A DNA stretch of 64,000 nt from Paratissierella segnis (lineage in GTDB: Bacteria; Bacillota; Clostridia; Tissierellales; Tissierellaceae), in contig NZ_JACRTG010000012.1 of the NCBI RefSeq assembly GCF_014385195.1, positions 1 to 64,000 on the forward strand. The letters are read 5' to 3'. Under the pieces are notes generated by a model. It saw only the letters and a list, made by a program, of their open reading frames with translations. It searched no databases and was not told the DNA's origin. Positions 42,201 through 50,596 of the stretch are shown here, in pieces. Numbering within the stretch: the stretch's first letter is position 1; the number at the start of each line of letters is the position of its first letter. The translations under genes and the position numbers were made by a program.

Positions 42201-42486
42201 TACAAGGGTATTTAAAACAGTAACATCAGGCGGCGGAGCTGCATCAAATTATAGTGGAACAAGCTTTTTCCAAGGTGGCCTTACTATGGTAGGAGAACTT
42301 GGGCCTGAATTGGTGGAACTACCTAGAGGAAGTAGGATTTATAACGATAATGTGACTAAAAAGATGCTTTCTGGGGATAAAGGTATAACACAACATATAG
42401 TTATCAACAGTCCTACCCCTTTAACCCCATCTGAAACAGCAAGACAAATTAAAAATGCATCAAGACAACTTGCTCTTGAATGGTAG
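39241..42486 (+). CDS. Tail tape measure protein
   Basis: 1081 residues. N-terminal coiled coil (to about 130), then the TP901/PhageMin_Tail core (GSDFEAGMSEVGAISGATG; MAGWDTTQMLDGLDGVM; MANAGIKGSQAGTSLKTAI), a glycine-rich membrane-active stretch around 500-580, a long helical repeat region with tryptophans at roughly 11-residue spacing (NRWEEIKVATSEIWEVTK; DRWEEIKRSTEKNW), and a C-terminal GGLTMVGELGPELVELPRG. At about 1.5 A per residue the tail would be near 160 nm. GTG start after GGCAGGTGAG. Confidence 0.95.
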   Translation: MAKEIGKLNVVVGLDSTGFQNGISSLNREMKKVQSEFKLASAEMGKHGKELDGLRLKSDSLTKQTELQRQKVKALEEAHKKSVETKGKDAKATQDLEIKLNKAKTQLAYMEEDLKKVNQEIELQSSGFYKLGKALEPVGQKMQDVGKKMESVGKDLTKKITLPLVGLGAAAVKVGSDFEAGMSEVGAISGATGNDLKMLEEKAKEMGATTKFSASESAEALKYMAMAGWDTTQMLDGLDGVMMLAASSGEDLGLVSDIVTDALTAFGMEAKEASNFADLLASASSNSNTNVAMLGESFKYVAPLFGSLGYSAEDAALALGLMANAGIKGSQAGTSLKTAIANLANPTDKMAAAMGQLGLSITDANGEMLPFKSVMDELRSKFAGLTEEQQAQYAATIFGKEAMSGMLAIINASPEDYEKLTQATREYNGVAKEMAETMEDNLQGEITKLKSAFEGVGIQIFEILVPHLQTLVEKLQLVVEWFGNLSPATQETIVKVVALAAAIGPLLILGGKVIGGAGTIITSFSKVSIALAGLKTGTAGVTVATSGMATGFSAAGIAAKSGALLLNPWTLGIGAATVAGIALYKHLSKESIPAIELFGDEVSDSTKKAVGGFLELNDEATLALNQLSWSGQEVTKEMAEGISNNFSQMASEIQAGLDKHHEESLGKIQNFVTNSTSLSKEEQDEILNNMNEGYENRKQSIADGEARIKKILDTASSEKRALTKTEQEEINAIQQEMVSTGIQVLSENEVEAKAIMERMKAQAGDITAKQATEVVKNSLDQKDKTIKAAEEQYKEVVKEIIRQRDEAGTISEDQADKLIKEATRQKDESIKKAEEMHKKVVYEAKVQAKEHVNQVDWETGEIKTKWQVMKDDIETKAKEIKEDVINRWEEIKVATSEIWEVTKTYLAETWDSIKEDTLIKAKKIKDDVTDRWEEIKRSTEKNWNRVKSSVEDSMKTVKDKIDEGIGKIKEWNATKVKEKVFSIVEKITRVFKTVTSGGGAASNYSGTSFFQGGLTMVGELGPELVELPRGSRIYNDNVTKKMLSGDKGITQHIVINSPTPLTPSETARQIKNASRQLALEW

Positions 42487-42496
42487 GAGGTGTGTT

Positions 42497-43348
42497 ATGG
42501 AGAAAGTTGTTATTACTAATAAAAATGGAGAAAGCATCACCCTTGGGAACCACACTCCTTATTTTTTAGAAACATTAGATGGAGTTGGAAATATTCCAGT
42601 AACAATTGAAAGTCAAAAATCACCTAAACAAGATGGCTCTACTTATATTGATAATATGCTAGAAAGTAGAGTTATCTCCATTGAAGGGATGATTGTTACT
42701 AGAGATAATCCTAATGAGGTTCTAAACTATAGAAGGAAGATGCAAAGAGTATTAAATCCAAAACTTGGAGAAGTAACAATTACCTACTACCATGAAGATA
42801 AGATTAAGGAAATTAAAGCCATAGCAGAAACTACCCCGATATTCCCTAGTGGGCAAGGAAGTAAAGGACTCTTTTATCAAAAGTATCTATTACACCTACT
42901 TTGCCATCAGCCTTTTTGGCTTGATACTTACTATGAAAGTAGGGAAATGTCCTATCTTATGGGTGGTCTCAATTTTAGATTGTCTCTACCCACTAATTTT
43001 TCAAATAGAGGATTTAAAAGAAAAGCTGCGAATGTTGGGGATGTATCCACTCCAGTTGAGATAGAATTTAAAGGCCCAGCTACTAATCCAACAGTTACAA
43101 ATGAAACTACAGGAGAATTTATAAAGGTAAATAGAGAACTCGGAGAAGACGATATTTTAACAGTATCTACTGTCTTTGGAGAAAAGTATGTAAGAATTAA
43201 TGGAGAGAATGCTTTTCATTATATTGATTTAGGTAGTGTGTTTTGGCAGCTGGTTACTGGAGATAATATCTTAAGCTACCAAAGTAACAATGACAGTATT
43301 AAAACTAGAGTAAAAGTAAAATGGAAAAGTAGATATATAGGACTTTGA
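42497..43348 (+). CDS. Distal tail protein (Dit-like)
   Basis: 283 residues. ITNKNGESITLGNHTPYFLETLDGV and the following SQKSPKQDGSTYIDNMLESRVISIEG are typical of siphovirus Dit-type proteins that form the hub at the tail tip; a galectin-like C-terminal half follows. AGGAGGTG precedes ATG 42497; the longer frame from 42455 lies inside the tape measure gene. Confidence 0.9.
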   Translation: MEKVVITNKNGESITLGNHTPYFLETLDGVGNIPVTIESQKSPKQDGSTYIDNMLESRVISIEGMIVTRDNPNEVLNYRRKMQRVLNPKLGEVTITYYHEDKIKEIKAIAETTPIFPSGQGSKGLFYQKYLLHLLCHQPFWLDTYYESREMSYLMGGLNFRLSLPTNFSNRGFKRKAANVGDVSTPVEIEFKGPATNPTVTNETTGEFIKVNRELGEDDILTVSTVFGEKYVRINGENAFHYIDLGSVFWQLVTGDNILSYQSNNDSIKTRVKVKWKSRYIGL

Positions 43349-43364
43349 GGTAAGGAGGGGTTTA

Positions 43365-44600
43365 ATGAGTGAAGAATATAGATTCTTTGATTCCATAGAT
43401 GGGGAAGATGAACGATTTTATACAGCTGATGAGTTTGCAGAGTATTTTAGGCAGTTTATTAGAAATGGAATATTTAATGGTGGAGAGAATTTAAAAGTTG
43501 TTACAGATGAAAAGGATATGAAAATATCTATAAAACCTGGCTATGCTTGGATTGAAGGATATTTATATAAAATAGCAGGAGAAGATTTAATACTAGAACA
43601 TGGTATTGCTGACCCAAGTTTAAATCGAATTGATAGGGTTGTAATTAGACTAGATAAAACCCTTGAAAATAGATATGTAAAAGCTTTTATTCTAGAAGGC
43701 ACGCCAGAGTCAACACCTAAAGCACCAAGCTTAACAAGGAATGATAACATCTATGAAATATCTTTAGCTCAAGTGGAGATTATTGCAGGAAAGAGTTTTA
43801 TAGAAAGCTATCAGATAACTGATGAAAGATTAGACAATACAGTCTGTGGTATTACAACCCATCTATTTGAACAGGTTGATACTACAGACATTTTTAATGA
43901 GTGGGAGAAATATTTAATCCATAAAAGGAATGAATCGGATGCAAGTTATGAAGAGTTTGTAACAGCTTATCAAAACATCTGGAACTCTTGGATAGAAGAT
44001 AAGATATCAGAACCTAGTGGAGAATTTTATGCTGAGTGGAAATATTGGTTTAACGAGGTACAGGATACTACAAACTTGGTGACTAAGTCTCAGTTTGATG
44101 AGCATAAGATTAAAGTTACTACAGAATTTGAACAAGGGCACATGAGTATAGAAGATAAACAAAAGTTAGATAAGATAGAGGAAAATGCAAATAATTATAT
44201 TCATCCTACAACAGCTGGAAACTTACACATACCTGTAGGGGGGCTAGTAGGTCAAATTTTGAAAAACATAGGTAATGGTAAAGCAGGATGGGCAGATAAT
44301 ATCAAGGCAGTATATGGAACTTATACAGGAAACAACGGATTTAATAGAGTCATAGCATTAGGATTTAAGCCTAAATTTATTTTTATTACTAATATAAAAA
44401 TTGATAACAGTACCACACTATTTATTAGTGTATCAGTAGATAAAGGTGGATTTATGATGAATTCATCAGGCAGTTCCTTTTTCTACAATAATAATACTTT
44501 TGTACCAGTTGCAGTAGATAATGGTTTTAGCATAAGTGGAAATAGTGGTGGAAGGTTAAATTATAATATAAACAGATATGAATACTTTGCTATTGGATAG
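43365..44600 (+). CDS. Tail fibre / receptor-binding protein
   Basis: 411 residues. The N-terminal part (DSIDGEDERFYTADEFAEYFRQFIRNGIFN; GYAWIEGYLYKI) is a baseplate attachment domain often seen in clostridial phages, a helical shaft follows, then a fibre knob region (NNYIHPTTAGNLHIPVGGLVGQ..; GFKPKFIFITNI). The glycine- and asparagine-rich C-terminus is the likely receptor-binding tip. Since the host is coated with an S-layer, that is a plausible receptor, but this is inference. Confidence 0.82.
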   Translation: MSEEYRFFDSIDGEDERFYTADEFAEYFRQFIRNGIFNGGENLKVVTDEKDMKISIKPGYAWIEGYLYKIAGEDLILEHGIADPSLNRIDRVVIRLDKTLENRYVKAFILEGTPESTPKAPSLTRNDNIYEISLAQVEIIAGKSFIESYQITDERLDNTVCGITTHLFEQVDTTDIFNEWEKYLIHKRNESDASYEEFVTAYQNIWNSWIEDKISEPSGEFYAEWKYWFNEVQDTTNLVTKSQFDEHKIKVTTEFEQGHMSIEDKQKLDKIEENANNYIHPTTAGNLHIPVGGLVGQILKNIGNGKAGWADNIKAVYGTYTGNNGFNRVIALGFKPKFIFITNIKIDNSTTLFISVSVDKGGFMMNSSGSSFFYNNNTFVPVAVDNGFSISGNSGGRLNYNINRYEYFAIG

Positions 44601-44611
44601 GGGTGATAGAC

Positions 44612-44923
44612 ATGATAGTCAGGAGAGATAAAAGCTTTGAGATTAATTCACTATTTCCTAATACAGATTGGTATGAAGAAGGAAATTATGTTATAGATGA
44701 AACTAAAACTGAGAATCACGAGCTTATAGAGAAGATAAAAAGATATTCACCTTTTATGGAATTGGTTATTAAAGATGATAAATTGGTGGATATTATACCG
44801 AATGAAGAGCTGAAAATAGAGCAAGATTTGCTAGAGAGTCTTATTCCTACACCAGAAGAAGTCTTTAGAGCAGAAATAGATTTACAGATAATAAATATAT
44901 TACAGGAGGCTGATTTAATATGA
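44612..44923 (+). CDS. Tail-associated protein, unknown
   Basis: 103 residues, acidic (IVRRDKSFEINSLFPNTDWYEEGNYVIDET.. PTPEEVFRAEIDLQIINILQEADLI). Its position after the fibre gene and the four-base overlap with the next small gene suggest a fibre chaperone or baseplate accessory. I do not recognise a family. ATG 44612 follows GGGGTGATAG. Confidence 0.7.
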   Translation: MIVRRDKSFEINSLFPNTDWYEEGNYVIDETKTENHELIEKIKRYSPFMELVIKDDKLVDIIPNEELKIEQDLLESLIPTPEEVFRAEIDLQIINILQEADLI

Positions 44924-45114
44924 CCATAATACAAAAGAGACTTATTAATGCCTATACTGTATTGGTAATGGCAAATAGGCTTGAATTGATAGATGTACCA
45001 GAAACAGAAGTAGTTCTTGAAGATGGCAGTTCTTCTACATTGAGAACAGAGGTAGAAATTAAAAAGGCAGAAAGAGAAATTGAGGTATTATCTTCAGGAG
45101 TTAATACAAAATAA
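44920..45114 (+). CDS. Small phage protein, CD1375-like
   Basis: 64 residues (TIIQKRLINAYTVLVMANRLELIDVPETE), resembling short CD1375-type proteins encoded after tail fibres in clostridial phages. Function unknown. AGGAGG precedes the ATG, which overlaps the previous stop (ATGA). Confidence 0.7.
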   Translation: MTIIQKRLINAYTVLVMANRLELIDVPETEVVLEDGSSSTLRTEVEIKKAEREIEVLSSGVNTK

Positions 45115-45228
45115 TTCAAATGAAATATTAAACTAAAAATAATTATAGTAGAGAAATATTATTTAAACTGTATAATATTTCAAATTTTACAGGATGAATA
45201 TGATACAATCAAGGTAATACCTAAAGGG

Positions 45229-46368
45229 ATGGTGATTATCTTGAAATATGAAGAATTTTTAGAGGATAGTAATGTCAACAACTTTTCGATGGATTATTAT
45301 AATGCAAAAGCTGCCCATTGTATTCATTTGCATGAAGGAATTGAAAAACGGGTGGCATTTGCTTTAATAAAGAAAGAGGCAATAATTAATATATTAAATT
45401 ATAAAAAGAAAGTAGTTGATGATTGGAGAGAACAGCTAATTAAAAATAAACATACATCAAGTTTACCTTCCGAAGAATTTGAATATATTAATTTAAATAT
45501 TTCAAGTGATTTTGCTCTAGAAATGTTAATAAACGAATTTTTCAGCCATATACATTCAATATTTGACCTAGTAGCTTTTTTATTAAATGAAACAGTACTT
45601 CAACGTAGCATTAAAAAAACAGAAGGAGTTTCATATAACAAAGTTATTGAGGAGCTAGAAAATAACAAACAGCACCTTGACTTATTAGAAATTTTGCAAG
45701 GAATTAAAGATAATGATTGGTATAAATACATCGATGATTTTAATAATTTAGCGAAGCATAGATATCTAGCTAATATAGAAAGCACATCTTATCTAGATAC
45801 TAGTGAAATCGTGGTTAATATATCTGAGTTTGAAAGAAAAGGAAAGCACGAAGAAGAGGAAGCCTTCGATGTAATTTATATATGTTTTGATGAGGTGTTA
45901 ATATTCCTAAATGATGTATTTTCATATATAAAAAAAGAGCTTCCTAATATTAAATTTGAGGATAGATATCATAGAGATGACATGTACTATAAGGCTCAGA
46001 TAAGTACTGATTCAGGTTCTTCTGGTGCTAATGCATTTTTAATTACTGGAAGTAAAACATATAAAAAAGATGATGAGCTATATATAAGTATTGTAACTAT
46101 AGATGATGAGTTAAATAGAGTGAAATTAAACGATGAAAATCATGTAGTTCGTGTATTTCTAAAGAACAGGAGAGAAGATGATTTACCATATGCCTATGCA
46201 GAACACGTACCCACTTATAAACTTAGGTCTAGATATGACTATATTAAATATAAAGTTAAAACTTCTAGTGAAATTGAAAAGGTTATGATTTTAGATTTTT
46301 TCGAACCTAAAAAGATTTATGGCAATAGATTAACGGACGATATTAATTTAATAGTTAATAACAAATAA
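45229..46368 (+). CDS. Unknown helical protein, HEPN-like, inserted in the tail operon
   Basis: 379 residues, not a recognised tail protein. The first 240 or so are helical, with FALEMLINEFFSHIHSIFDLVAFLLNE and later DFNNLAKHRYLANIES, which recalls HEPN-type domains (polar residue plus KHR near the end of a long helix). The last 120 are beta-rich. It has its own upstream gap of 114 bases with promoter-like TATAAT at 45171 and splits the usual order of tail-tip genes. This looks like a moron, a gene added for lysogen benefit such as exclusion of other phages. Start: ATG 45229, or TTG 45241 with a better-spaced ribosome site. Function is unproven. Confidence 0.6.
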   Translation: MVIILKYEEFLEDSNVNNFSMDYYNAKAAHCIHLHEGIEKRVAFALIKKEAIINILNYKKKVVDDWREQLIKNKHTSSLPSEEFEYINLNISSDFALEMLINEFFSHIHSIFDLVAFLLNETVLQRSIKKTEGVSYNKVIEELENNKQHLDLLEILQGIKDNDWYKYIDDFNNLAKHRYLANIESTSYLDTSEIVVNISEFERKGKHEEEEAFDVIYICFDEVLIFLNDVFSYIKKELPNIKFEDRYHRDDMYYKAQISTDSGSSGANAFLITGSKTYKKDDELYISIVTIDDELNRVKLNDENHVVRVFLKNRREDDLPYAYAEHVPTYKLRSRYDYIKYKVKTSSEIEKVMILDFFEPKKIYGNRLTDDINLIVNNK

Positions 46369-46381
46369 AAGAAGGTGAGAC

Positions 46382-47479
46382 ATGCTACCAATAAGAATAT
46401 TATCACCAACACTAGATTTACAGGGAGAGATAGATAACTATCTTTCCTTTTCTTTTTGTAGGAAATACTACACATCTGGAGACTTTCAGCTAGTCACAAA
46501 TAGAAAAGTTCAAAATGCAGATAAGCTGAATATTAATCAACTAATAATGCTTGGAGCAGATACTAGAAAGGTAGGAATTATTCGATATAAAGAAATAAAA
46601 ACAAATGAGAAGGGAGAGGAAATTCTAACAGTTAAAGGGCCTACACTAGGAGCTATACTTAGACAGCGAATTACTATTCCACCAGATGGAGAAGCCTATG
46701 ATGTTCAAGATTCTAATGCAGAAACAGTCATGAAGCATTATGTAAAGAGGAATTGTTTTGATATTTCTGGTATGGAGTTTCCTATGCTTAAAATTTCTCC
46801 AAATCAAAATCAGGGTGAGAAGATTAAATGGCAAAGTAGATATAAGAACTTAGAAGAAGAATTAGAACTAATAAGTAGACTTACAAATTTAGGCTGGCAT
46901 ATATATTTAGACTTCAAATTAAAGAGGTGGATATTTGACATATATAATGGAAGGAATTTTTCAGCAAGCCAAAATATTAATCCTCCTGTTATCTTTTCAC
47001 CTGAATTCGATAATGTAAAATCACAGGAATATATTGATAGCTTAGTGGGAGTTGGAAACTTTGCTATTGTAGCTGGACAGGGAGAAGGTGTGGAAAGAAA
47101 AATTGTCATGACAGGAAGTGACGCTGCTGGCCTTGATAAGCATGTCATATTTGTAGATGCCAGAGATATAAAAGACAGTGCTGACTTAGAAGTAAGGGGA
47201 CAAAGTAAACTTAATGAATACAAAAGGACTATTTCATTTAAATCAGAGGTACTTCCAACTGGGCCTTTTCAATATGAGAAAGATTGGAACTTAGGAGATG
47301 TGGTGACAGTTCAGAATAAGGACTGGGCTATTACTATGGATACACGAATTACAGAAGTAACAGAAATCTATGAAGCTGGTGGGTTTAAGCTAAATGTTTG
47401 CTTTGGAGAAAGTCTTCCCACTTTAACAGAGAGATTTAAGCTAAGTTTAGGGGAGATGAAAATTGAAAGTACCAAGTGA
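46382..47479 (+). CDS. ReqiPepy6 Gp37-like tail tip protein
   Basis: 365 residues: LPIRILSPTLDLQGEIDNYLSFSFCRKYYTSGDFQL, then KGPTLGAILRQRIT and GDVVTVQNKDWAITMDTRITEVTE match the Gp37-like siphovirus family, which occupies the tail-associated hub position after Dit. Here it follows the fibre genes and the inserted HEPN-like gene, so the normal order is disturbed. Confidence 0.87.
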   Translation: MLPIRILSPTLDLQGEIDNYLSFSFCRKYYTSGDFQLVTNRKVQNADKLNINQLIMLGADTRKVGIIRYKEIKTNEKGEEILTVKGPTLGAILRQRITIPPDGEAYDVQDSNAETVMKHYVKRNCFDISGMEFPMLKISPNQNQGEKIKWQSRYKNLEEELELISRLTNLGWHIYLDFKLKRWIFDIYNGRNFSASQNINPPVIFSPEFDNVKSQEYIDSLVGVGNFAIVAGQGEGVERKIVMTGSDAAGLDKHVIFVDARDIKDSADLEVRGQSKLNEYKRTISFKSEVLPTGPFQYEKDWNLGDVVTVQNKDWAITMDTRITEVTEIYEAGGFKLNVCFGESLPTLTERFKLSLGEMKIESTK

Positions 47480-47505
47480 TAGGCACAACAGGTGTCTATT
47501 TTTTA
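47479..47505 (+). terminator. Attenuator before the lysis genes
   Basis: ATAGGCAC-AACAG-GTGTCTAT with TTTTTT. Like the hairpin at 39193 it is followed by TATGC and a new ribosome site. Confidence 0.6.
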
Positions 47506-47527
47506 TGCTGAGAGGAGGAAGAGGTAA

Positions 47528-47929
47528 ATGAAAAATGTGATTCATACTTTACAACTTATCTTTACCGCTATTGGTGGATATATTGGCTGGTTCTTAGGAG
47601 GATTTGATGGCTTGCTTTATGCACTGGTAGCCTTTGTAATTATTGATTATATCACAGGCGTTATGGTAGCAGTTCTTGAAAAGAAGCTATCTAGTAGCAT
47701 TGGATTTAAAGGTATATTTAAAAAAGTTCTCATCTTTACCTTTGTAGGTATAGGTCATATAGTAGATATTTATATCCTTCAAAACGGAAGTGCCATAAGA
47801 ACTGCAGTTATCTTCTTTTATTTGTCCAATGAGGGATTAAGTATAGTTGAAAATGCTGCAAAGATAGGACTTCCTGTGCCAGAGAATTTAAAGAAAGTAT
47901 TTACAGAGCTAAATAAGGAGGATGATTAG
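47528..47929 (+). CDS. Holin (phage_holin_4 family)
   Basis: 133 residues with three to four membrane segments (LIFTAIGGYIGWFLGGFDGLLYALVAFVIIDYITGVMVAV; ILIFTFVGIGHIVDIYIL; TAVIFFYLSNEGLSIVENA). The DYITGVMVA motif marks the phi29/TcdE-like holin family. It would permeabilise the membrane for the amidase encoded next. AGGAGGAAGAGG precedes the start. Confidence 0.9.
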   Translation: MKNVIHTLQLIFTAIGGYIGWFLGGFDGLLYALVAFVIIDYITGVMVAVLEKKLSSSIGFKGIFKKVLIFTFVGIGHIVDIYILQNGSAIRTAVIFFYLSNEGLSIVENAAKIGLPVPENLKKVFTELNKEDD

Positions 47930-48622
47930 ATGGCTAAACTTTGCTTAGATTACGGCCATGGTGGGGAAGATCCAGGAGCTATATATAAAGGAAGGTGCGA
48001 GAAAGACGATGTATTAAATATCGGGAAAGAAGTGGCTAAAGAATTGAGAAGACATGGAGTTATCGTAGATGAAACGAGAACGAAAGATAAAACCATGAGT
48101 CTTAGAGAAAGAAGTAACTTTGAAAAGAGTGGTAGATATGATTACTTTATATCATTCCATCGAAATGCCTTCAAACCAGAGGGGGCTCAAGGTATTGAAA
48201 CCTTCACTTATTTAAATCAAGGAGCAAAGGCTAAAGAACTAGCAGATAGGATACAGAAAGGATTAGTAGATATAGGCCTTGTAGATAGGGGTGTAAAGAC
48301 TGCTAACTTCCATGTATTAAGAGAAACAAAAGCACCTGCAGTATTAGTTGAAATAGGGTTTATTGATAATAGTAAAGACAATAAACTATTTGATGAAAAA
48401 AGAGATGAAATAATAAAAGCCATATCAAAAGCCATCCTGTCTCAACTGGAGATTAAGTATAAAGAAGAAAAGGACTCTCTAGAAGAAGCTTTAGATATAT
48501 TAATTAAAAAAGGTCTTATTAATTCACCAGACTATTGGCTATTAAATGCTAGGGAAGGAAAACAAGTAAAGGGAGAATTTGCAGCTCTTCTAATTGAAAG
48601 GGTAGCTAAGTTTTTAAAATAG
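47930..48622 (+). CDS. N-acetylmuramoyl-L-alanine amidase, endolysin
   Basis: 230 residues: Amidase_3 domain with zinc ligands His10 (LDYGHGGEDPGA), a glutamate in CEKDD and the histidine in FISFHRNAF, plus the catalytic glutamate in VEIGFIDN. A C-terminal segment (LEEALDILIKKGLINSPDYWL) of about 45 residues probably binds the wall. It cleaves the peptide stem from muramic acid at lysis. Confidence 0.94.
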   Translation: MAKLCLDYGHGGEDPGAIYKGRCEKDDVLNIGKEVAKELRRHGVIVDETRTKDKTMSLRERSNFEKSGRYDYFISFHRNAFKPEGAQGIETFTYLNQGAKAKELADRIQKGLVDIGLVDRGVKTANFHVLRETKAPAVLVEIGFIDNSKDNKLFDEKRDEIIKAISKAILSQLEIKYKEEKDSLEEALDILIKKGLINSPDYWLLNAREGKQVKGEFAALLIERVAKFLK

Positions 48623-48629
48623 ACATAAA

Positions 48630-48663
48630 GCCTTGGACTTAACAGTTCAAGGCCTATTTTTTT
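48630..48663 (+). terminator. Late operon terminator
   Basis: GCCTTGGAC and GTTCAAGGC arms with an AACA-type loop and a CTATTTTTTT tail. Confidence 0.85.
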
Positions 48664-48723
48664 AACCCTAAAAAGCTTAATTTTCCTATCTAAACTATTA
48701 GCTAATTATTAGTGATATATAAC

Positions 48724-48752
48724 TTGCTATTACTGAAAAGTAAGTTTAATAT
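48724..48752 (+). promoter_or_regulatory. Integrase promoter
   Basis: TTGCTA, 17-base spacer, TAATAT. Independent expression of the integrase is expected in a lysogen. Confidence 0.6.
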
Positions 48753-48784
48753 GCTACTACCAAAACTTAACAAGGAGTGATTAT

Positions 48785-49654
48785 ATGCTTTACAATCAAG
48801 CTGTAGAAGAGTTTTTAAAGTATATGAAAATGACGGATAAGTCAAAACAAACCATTACAGGTTATGAAAAGGAACTAAGGTATATGAATAACTACCTAAC
48901 AGTCAAACACAATTGCCCAATTTATGTGGAGGACATTACCCTAGAGGATATTGAAAGCTATATGCATTACAAGAAGGAAAAGGGACTAGCATCATCCAGT
49001 AGGAGAAGGGCCATTTACATTTTAAGAAGCTTTTATAACTACTGTGTTAAAAGAGGAATATGCGATAAGAACCTGCCTGACATGCTAGAACCTATTAAGG
49101 TAAAAGAAAAGGAAAGAGAATTTATTACGGAAGAGGAATTTGAAGAATTAGTAGGAGCAATCGATCAACTAGTTATTCGAACCGTAGTTCAAACCATGTT
49201 TTACACTGGGGGAAGGATTTCAGAAATATTAAACCTAAAGCTTGAAGATGTAGACTTGGAAGAAAGAGTCATCCACATCATTGAAGGAAAAGGGAACAAG
49301 GATAGGAACATTCCAATCAATGATAAGCTTTATGATATTTTACAGAATTATCTAGAAAACATAAGAGAGGTAGATGAATATATAGAGACTGATAAGTTCT
49401 TTGCTAATAAGTCCACTGGAATGGTTTCAGGAAGCTATGTAAATAGGTGTATTCAAGAAGCAACCAATAATCTAGGGTGGGAAAAACACATAAGTTCTCA
49501 CATATTAAGGCATTCCTTTGGAACTAACCTTTTAGAAAAGGGAGCATCTTTAGTAAGTATTCAAAAGCTACTGGGCCACACTAACTTAGCAGTGACCTCA
49601 AGATACCTTCACCAAGACATGAGAAAGTTAAGTGATGCAGTAAATCTATTGTAG
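48785..49654 (+). CDS. int: Tyrosine recombinase (compact XerC/D-type integrase)
   Basis: 289 residues. SAM-like core-binding domain (4-90) and catalytic domain with Arg144 (TGGRISEIL), Lys169, His239 and Arg242 (HILRHSFG), His265 (LLGHTNLAV) and Tyr274. It lacks the arm-binding N-terminal domain of most phage integrases and so resembles Xer-type enzymes that act on short simple sites, including those that shuffle surface-protein genes. As the only recombinase here it must integrate and excise the prophage, and its likely crossover site is the S-layer gene. Confidence 0.93.
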   Translation: MLYNQAVEEFLKYMKMTDKSKQTITGYEKELRYMNNYLTVKHNCPIYVEDITLEDIESYMHYKKEKGLASSSRRRAIYILRSFYNYCVKRGICDKNLPDMLEPIKVKEKEREFITEEEFEELVGAIDQLVIRTVVQTMFYTGGRISEILNLKLEDVDLEERVIHIIEGKGNKDRNIPINDKLYDILQNYLENIREVDEYIETDKFFANKSTGMVSGSYVNRCIQEATNNLGWEKHISSHILRHSFGTNLLEKGASLVSIQKLLGHTNLAVTSRYLHQDMRKLSDAVNLL

Positions 49655-49669
49655 AAAGGGGAAAAGTAA

Positions 49670-50419
49670 ATGGAAGAAAGAGAACCTATTTATGATAAAA
49701 AGGTAATAAAGATTTTAGATATGATGAAATACATGACTAGAGAAGATGCGGCTAAAGAATTAAAATACAAAGACTGGAGGGGTATGGACTCTTACATGAG
49801 AAGGAAGAACTTCCGATTTGATAGCATAAATCAAGAGTATGTTCCTGCTGCAACCAAGGTAAATAGCATAATGAAAGACCCTAAAAGTTACGCACCAGTA
49901 AAAGTAGTGAGTATTATTACGGCTTTTGAAGAACCTAATGCAGACCCAAGGCTAATAGCAAAGCAAGCTGGATTTAAAGACCATAAAGCTATGGCAGATT
50001 ATATGAAGGAAAAAGGTTATGAGTGGAATGTGTATAAGAACAATTATGTAAAGATAGTAGGAGAACTTAATGAAGAGGAAGAAGTAATACCAGAGGCCTT
50101 TACTCCAACCGCTGGGGAGAAACTTCCTGAAAGTGTAGAAGAGTATTTGCCCTTCATAAGATTTCTATATGAGAAAAGAGATGATGTATATCAGCTATTA
50201 TCTGGCACAAGGGAAGATGGGAAGATTCCAAGATACGCTCTTCCTGGAATGGTAAGAACCAAGGCTATTTATATGAATGATATGATAGCAAGGCTTACAG
50301 CAGAGTTTAGTAGAGAAAAGAATGTCACCCAAAGAGAAATAGTAGAAGCAGCCCTAGTAGAATATCTTCAGAAATATGGATACAAAGTAGAAATTGAAGC
50401 ACTTTTAAAGAGCAACTAA
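49670..50419 (+). CDS. Integrase-linked protein with two repeats and C-terminal RHH-like domain
   Basis: 249 residues, co-transcribed with the integrase (16-base gap). Two related segments of about 40 residues, TREDAAKELKYKDWRGMDSY.. and ADPRLIAKQAGFKDHKAMADY.., each end in a Tyr/Asn-rich strand (FRFDSINQEYVP; YEWNVYKNNYVK). The last 45 residues (RTKAIYMNDMIARLTAEFSREKNVTQREIVEAALVEYL) resemble a ribbon-helix-helix DNA-binding domain. It may be an architectural or directionality factor for the recombinase. I know no named family. Confidence 0.7.
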   Translation: MEEREPIYDKKVIKILDMMKYMTREDAAKELKYKDWRGMDSYMRRKNFRFDSINQEYVPAATKVNSIMKDPKSYAPVKVVSIITAFEEPNADPRLIAKQAGFKDHKAMADYMKEKGYEWNVYKNNYVKIVGELNEEEEVIPEAFTPTAGEKLPESVEEYLPFIRFLYEKRDDVYQLLSGTREDGKIPRYALPGMVRTKAIYMNDMIARLTAEFSREKNVTQREIVEAALVEYLQKYGYKVEIEALLKSN

Positions 50420-50558
50420 TGCCTATGAAAACCCTAATAATTCATAAAAACAAGCAAAATACTATTGAAATCTATATTAATAATAAGCTTAGATTTCCTA
50501 CTAATATGAATAATGGTACTCATAATATGGATACCTACCATAAGGGGGTATTAACAAA

Positions 50559-50596
50559 GCCTGAACCCTTTGATACAAGCGGGGTTTGGGCGTTTT
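50559..50596 (+). terminator. Terminator of the integrase operon, right end of prophage
   Basis: GCCTGAACCC pairs completely (two G-U pairs) with GGGTTTGGGC across a 13-base loop and is followed by GTTTT. The next 26 bases lead into the S-layer tail, so the phage end lies here. Confidence 0.75.
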
